From: Puniceicoccaceae bacterium
GTDB lineage: Bacteria; Verrucomicrobiota; Verrucomicrobiia; Opitutales; Coraliomargaritaceae
DNA: 8,384 nt
NCBI GenBank assembly: GCA_003566795.1
Contig: PXBU01000380.1
Span: 1-8,384, forward strand
Direction of reading: 5' to 3'
Shown here: one piece after another, positions 7,461 through 8,384 of the stretch
Position numbering within the stretch: position 1 is the stretch's first letter
Layout: each line of letters begins with the position of its first letter
Notes under the pieces: model-generated
Told to the model about the DNA's origin: nothing
What the model saw: the letters and a program-made list of their open reading frames with translations, nothing else
Database searches by the model: none
Made by a program: the position numbers and the translations under genes

Positions 7461-7556
7461 GGCAAATAACCAGCAAATCAAGCGGACGCGTTTGCGGTTA
7501 GTTACTTACATTCAATTACTTAGCCATGCCGCTTATTTGCAAAGCCGTTATTTGCC
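7461..7556 (+). other. Putative integron attC recombination site
   Basis: The segment folds back on itself in the manner of an attC. The outer stem is GGCAAATAAC (7461-7470) with GTTATTTGCC (7547-7556), giving the AAC...GTT borders of R'' and R'. An unpaired spacer follows: CA on one side, AAAGCC on the other. The inner stem pairs GCAAAT (7473-7478) with ATTTGC (7535-7540), and AAGCGG (7480-7485) with CCGCTT (7529-7534), leaving C7479 extrahelical. A 43-base variable loop (7486-7528) contains a further weak pairing (7496-7502 with 7518-7525). The stretch CAAGCGGACGC (7479-7489) resembles the L'' region of well-known attC sites. Recombination would occur between G7547 and T7548. The R boxes match only the AAC/GTT part of the RYYYAAC/GTTRRRY consensus, which lowers certainty. 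Another kind of foldback element is possible. Confidence 0.72.
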
Positions 7557-7654
7557 TACCCTCTTCTAAAATTTCGATGTAAAACCACATTTTATTTATC
7601 AGTTGCAGATTATACGCCATTGACGTACTTTTCTAAAAAAGCAAACGTTACTGA
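7557..7654. other. Leader of the toxin-antitoxin cassette
   Basis: Non-coding. A -10-like TATACG lies at 7611-7616 and a -35-like TTGACG at 7620-7625, but neither has a good partner at 16-18 bases, so the promoter remains unassigned. Cassette-borne toxin-antitoxin genes commonly carry their own promoter, so one is expected here. Confidence 0.35.
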
Positions 7655-7972
7655 ATGGAATTCTTTGAAACTCCTGTTTTTACGAAACTAATTCAGAAGC
7701 TGATCAACGATGAAGAATATCACTTGCTTCAATTACAACTGTCGGTCCGGCCAGAATCCGGTGATATTATCAAAGGAAGCGGTGGAATCCGAAAGCTGAG
7801 ATGGGCCGGGTCAGGTCGCGGAAAACGGGGTGGCATTCGGGTGATTTATTATTACTTCACCGAGGATGAACAAATTTATATGCTTTATGCATATCCAAAG
7901 AGCAAAAAAGATTATCTCACTGCAGATCAATTGAAGCAACTGAAACAACTGGTTGAGGAACAACTGTTATGA
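7655..7972 (+). CDS. higB2: HigB2-like toxin of the RelE superfamily
   Basis: Predicted ribosome-dependent mRNA endonuclease toxin, 105 residues, the usual size. The central signature GSGGIRKLRWAGSGRGKRGG (about 41-60), followed by the strand IRVIYYYF and then YMLYAYPKSKKDYLT (75-89), is the pattern of the HigB2-type RelE family, known from integron cassettes of Vibrio cholerae; basic residues K47, R49, R55, K57 and R58 fit an RNA-binding surface. The C-terminal helix (LTADQLKQLKQLVEEQLL) is typical. The toxin gene precedes the antitoxin and their reading frames overlap by 4 bases (ATGA at 7969-7972), the characteristic higBA order. The ribosome site is weak, with an A-rich stretch upstream (7635-7640). 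Family assignment is from recognised motifs; activity has not been shown here. Confidence 0.9.
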   Translation: MEFFETPVFTKLIQKLINDEEYHLLQLQLSVRPESGDIIKGSGGIRKLRWAGSGRGKRGGIRVIYYYFTEDEQIYMLYAYPKSKKDYLTADQLKQLKQLVEEQLL

Positions 7973-8256
7973 ATGATGAAATGTTTGATGAATTACTCGA
8001 AAGCGTGAAGCAGGCCGGAGATATTCGGAAAGGCAAACGTAAACCATCCAGGTACACTGTGATTGAAGAACCTGATGTTGCAGCGATTCGGGAAAAGTAT
8101 GATATGACCCAGCAGGAATTCTCTTCCCTGCTTGGAATCAGTGTTGGTACTCTTCGAAACTGGGAACAAGGAAGGCGTAAACCTCAGGGTCCGGCCAAAG
8201 TACTTCTGAAGATTGCAGAGAAGAGGCCAAAAGCAATTTTGGAGTCTTTGTCGTAA
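7969..8256 (+). CDS. higA2: HigA2-like antitoxin with a Cro/C1-type helix-turn-helix
   Basis: Antitoxin partner of the upstream toxin, 95 residues. The N-terminal part (1-32) is polar and basic (ESVKQAGDIRKGKRKPSRYT) and probably a flexible toxin-neutralising segment. The C-terminal part (about 35-85) is an HTH_3/XRE fold: VAAIREKYDMTQQEFSSLLG, then ISVGTLRNWEQGRRKPQGPA, where TLRNWEQGRRKP is the hallmark of this antitoxin family. It would bind its own promoter and repress the operon, with the toxin as co-regulator, as in other type II systems. It ends 15 bases before the proposed intron boundary, so the gene itself is intact despite the insertion. Confidence 0.92.
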   Translation: MNDEMFDELLESVKQAGDIRKGKRKPSRYTVIEEPDVAAIREKYDMTQQEFSSLLGISVGTLRNWEQGRRKPQGPAKVLLKIAEKRPKAILESLS

Positions 8257-8263
8257 ACTGTTT

Positions 8264-8271
8264 GTCAAATA
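8264..8271 (+). other. Remnant R'' box of a second attC site, interrupted by an intron
   Basis: GTCAAATA, right after the antitoxin gene, resembles GGCAAATA(AC) of the attC-like site at 7461-7470 (7 of 8 bases). The match stops exactly where the group II intron sequence begins. This is the expected place for the attC of the toxin-antitoxin cassette. The rest of the site would lie beyond the intron's 5' end, outside the window. The short length makes this tentative. Confidence 0.5.
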
Positions 8272-8277
8272 ATCGAG

Positions 8278-8312
8278 TAGGCGGCTCCGCCCAAAATTGA
8301 GCGGAGTGCGCC
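8278..8312 (-). ncRNA. Group II intron domain VI
   Basis: On the minus strand GGCG, then CTCCGCTC pairs with GGGCGGAG (8 pairs, one G-U) and CGCC closes the base. An A at 8278 (minus strand), in CCTACTCGAT, lies 7 nucleotides from the proposed 3' end, the expected position for a branch-point adenosine. Confidence 0.7.
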
Positions 8313-8318
8313 TCTCAC

Positions 8319-8353
8319 ACCACCGTACATACGGGTCGCGTATACGGCGGTTC
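8319..8353 (-). ncRNA. Group II intron domain V (catalytic core)
   Basis: Minus-strand hairpin: ACCGCCGTA pairs with TACGGTGGT, a two-base bulge (TG) on the 3' side, an upper stem TACG/CGTA and a five-base loop CGACC. The bulge and the lower stem match the conserved domain V fold. The catalytic triad position reads CGC with a central G-U wobble, a form associated with class C introns, rather than AGC. Confidence 0.8.
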
Positions 8354-8384
8354 ACCAACCATCACCTCAACCGCTCTTTTCACC

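Larger units (their letters stand above)
8272..8384 (-). mobile_element. 3' end of a group II intron (partial; 5' part outside the window)
   Basis: Read on the minus strand, the right end of the window gives a recognisable group II intron tail: domain V, the linker GTGTGAGAGG, a domain VI hairpin, and the 3' end CTACTCGAT. The reverse-transcriptase ORF would lie further right; no confident part of it is visible (a GGT GAA AAG AGC GGT TGA frame end at 8367-8384 could be its tail, unproven). The exact 3' boundary is ambiguous by one T (8271/8272). The orientation is opposite to the cassette genes, as described for class C introns in attC sites. Confidence 0.8.

Noticed and set aside
7461..7556. 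Simple intrinsic terminator for tetR
   Set aside because: The long foldback with AAC/GTT borders, an extrahelical base and a 43-base loop, without a trailing T-run, fits an attC better than a terminator.
7993..8358. 121-codon minus-strand reading frame spanning the antitoxin gene and intron tail
   Set aside because: It runs through the intron's structural RNA and antisense to the well-supported antitoxin; no protein family is recognisable.
1..8384. CRISPR arrays, tRNA or rRNA genes
   Set aside because: I found no regularly spaced direct repeats and no tRNA or rRNA signatures in the window.

Overview
The window looks like part of a Gram-negative bacterial genome. It encodes a complete three-part efflux machine with inner-membrane, periplasmic and outer-membrane parts. 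Protein style, moderate GC and weak Shine-Dalgarno sites suggest Bacteroidota or the related Balneolota. That placement is an impression from the sequences, not a database result.

Layout. Positions 202-6407 (minus strand) hold a tightly packed four-gene operon in the order: cysteine-free thioredoxin-fold secreted protein, periplasmic adaptor, RND (HAE1-like) pump, TolC-like outer-membrane channel. Each junction overlaps (14, 4 and 4 bases). A TetR/AcrR-family repressor gene (6764-7384, plus strand) is divergent from it. The space between them holds two copies of one palindromic operator, core AACCATATGGTT. Each copy overlaps the -35 element of a sigma70-like promoter, one firing left into the pump operon and one firing right into tetR. 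This is a classic self-regulated efflux locus.

Positions 7461-7556 fold into a structure with the architecture of an integron attC site: AAC/GTT-bordered outer stem, unpaired spacer, inner stem with one extrahelical base, and a long variable loop. The same 12 bases that end this site (CCGTTATTTGCC) also lie at positions 2-13, at the window's left edge. If both are attC 3' ends, everything from about 5 to 7547 is one integron gene cassette of about 7.5 kb carrying a regulated RND pump. That would be very large for a cassette.

The next unit (7548 onward) is a small cassette-like segment encoding a HigB2-like RelE-superfamily toxin and its HigA2-like antitoxin. Just after the antitoxin stop, a sequence resembling the start of a second attC (GTCAAATA) is cut off by the 3' end of a group II intron. 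The intron lies on the minus strand, and its domains V and VI are recognisable at 8272-8353. Its domain V has a CGC-type catalytic triad, and its position and orientation match those described for class C introns that invade attC sites. The rest of the intron lies beyond the window.

Overall, the window reads as a stretch of a chromosomal or sedentary integron array: [attC end]-[efflux cassette]-[attC]-[toxin-antitoxin cassette]-[attC broken by a group II intron]. No integrase gene is visible here.
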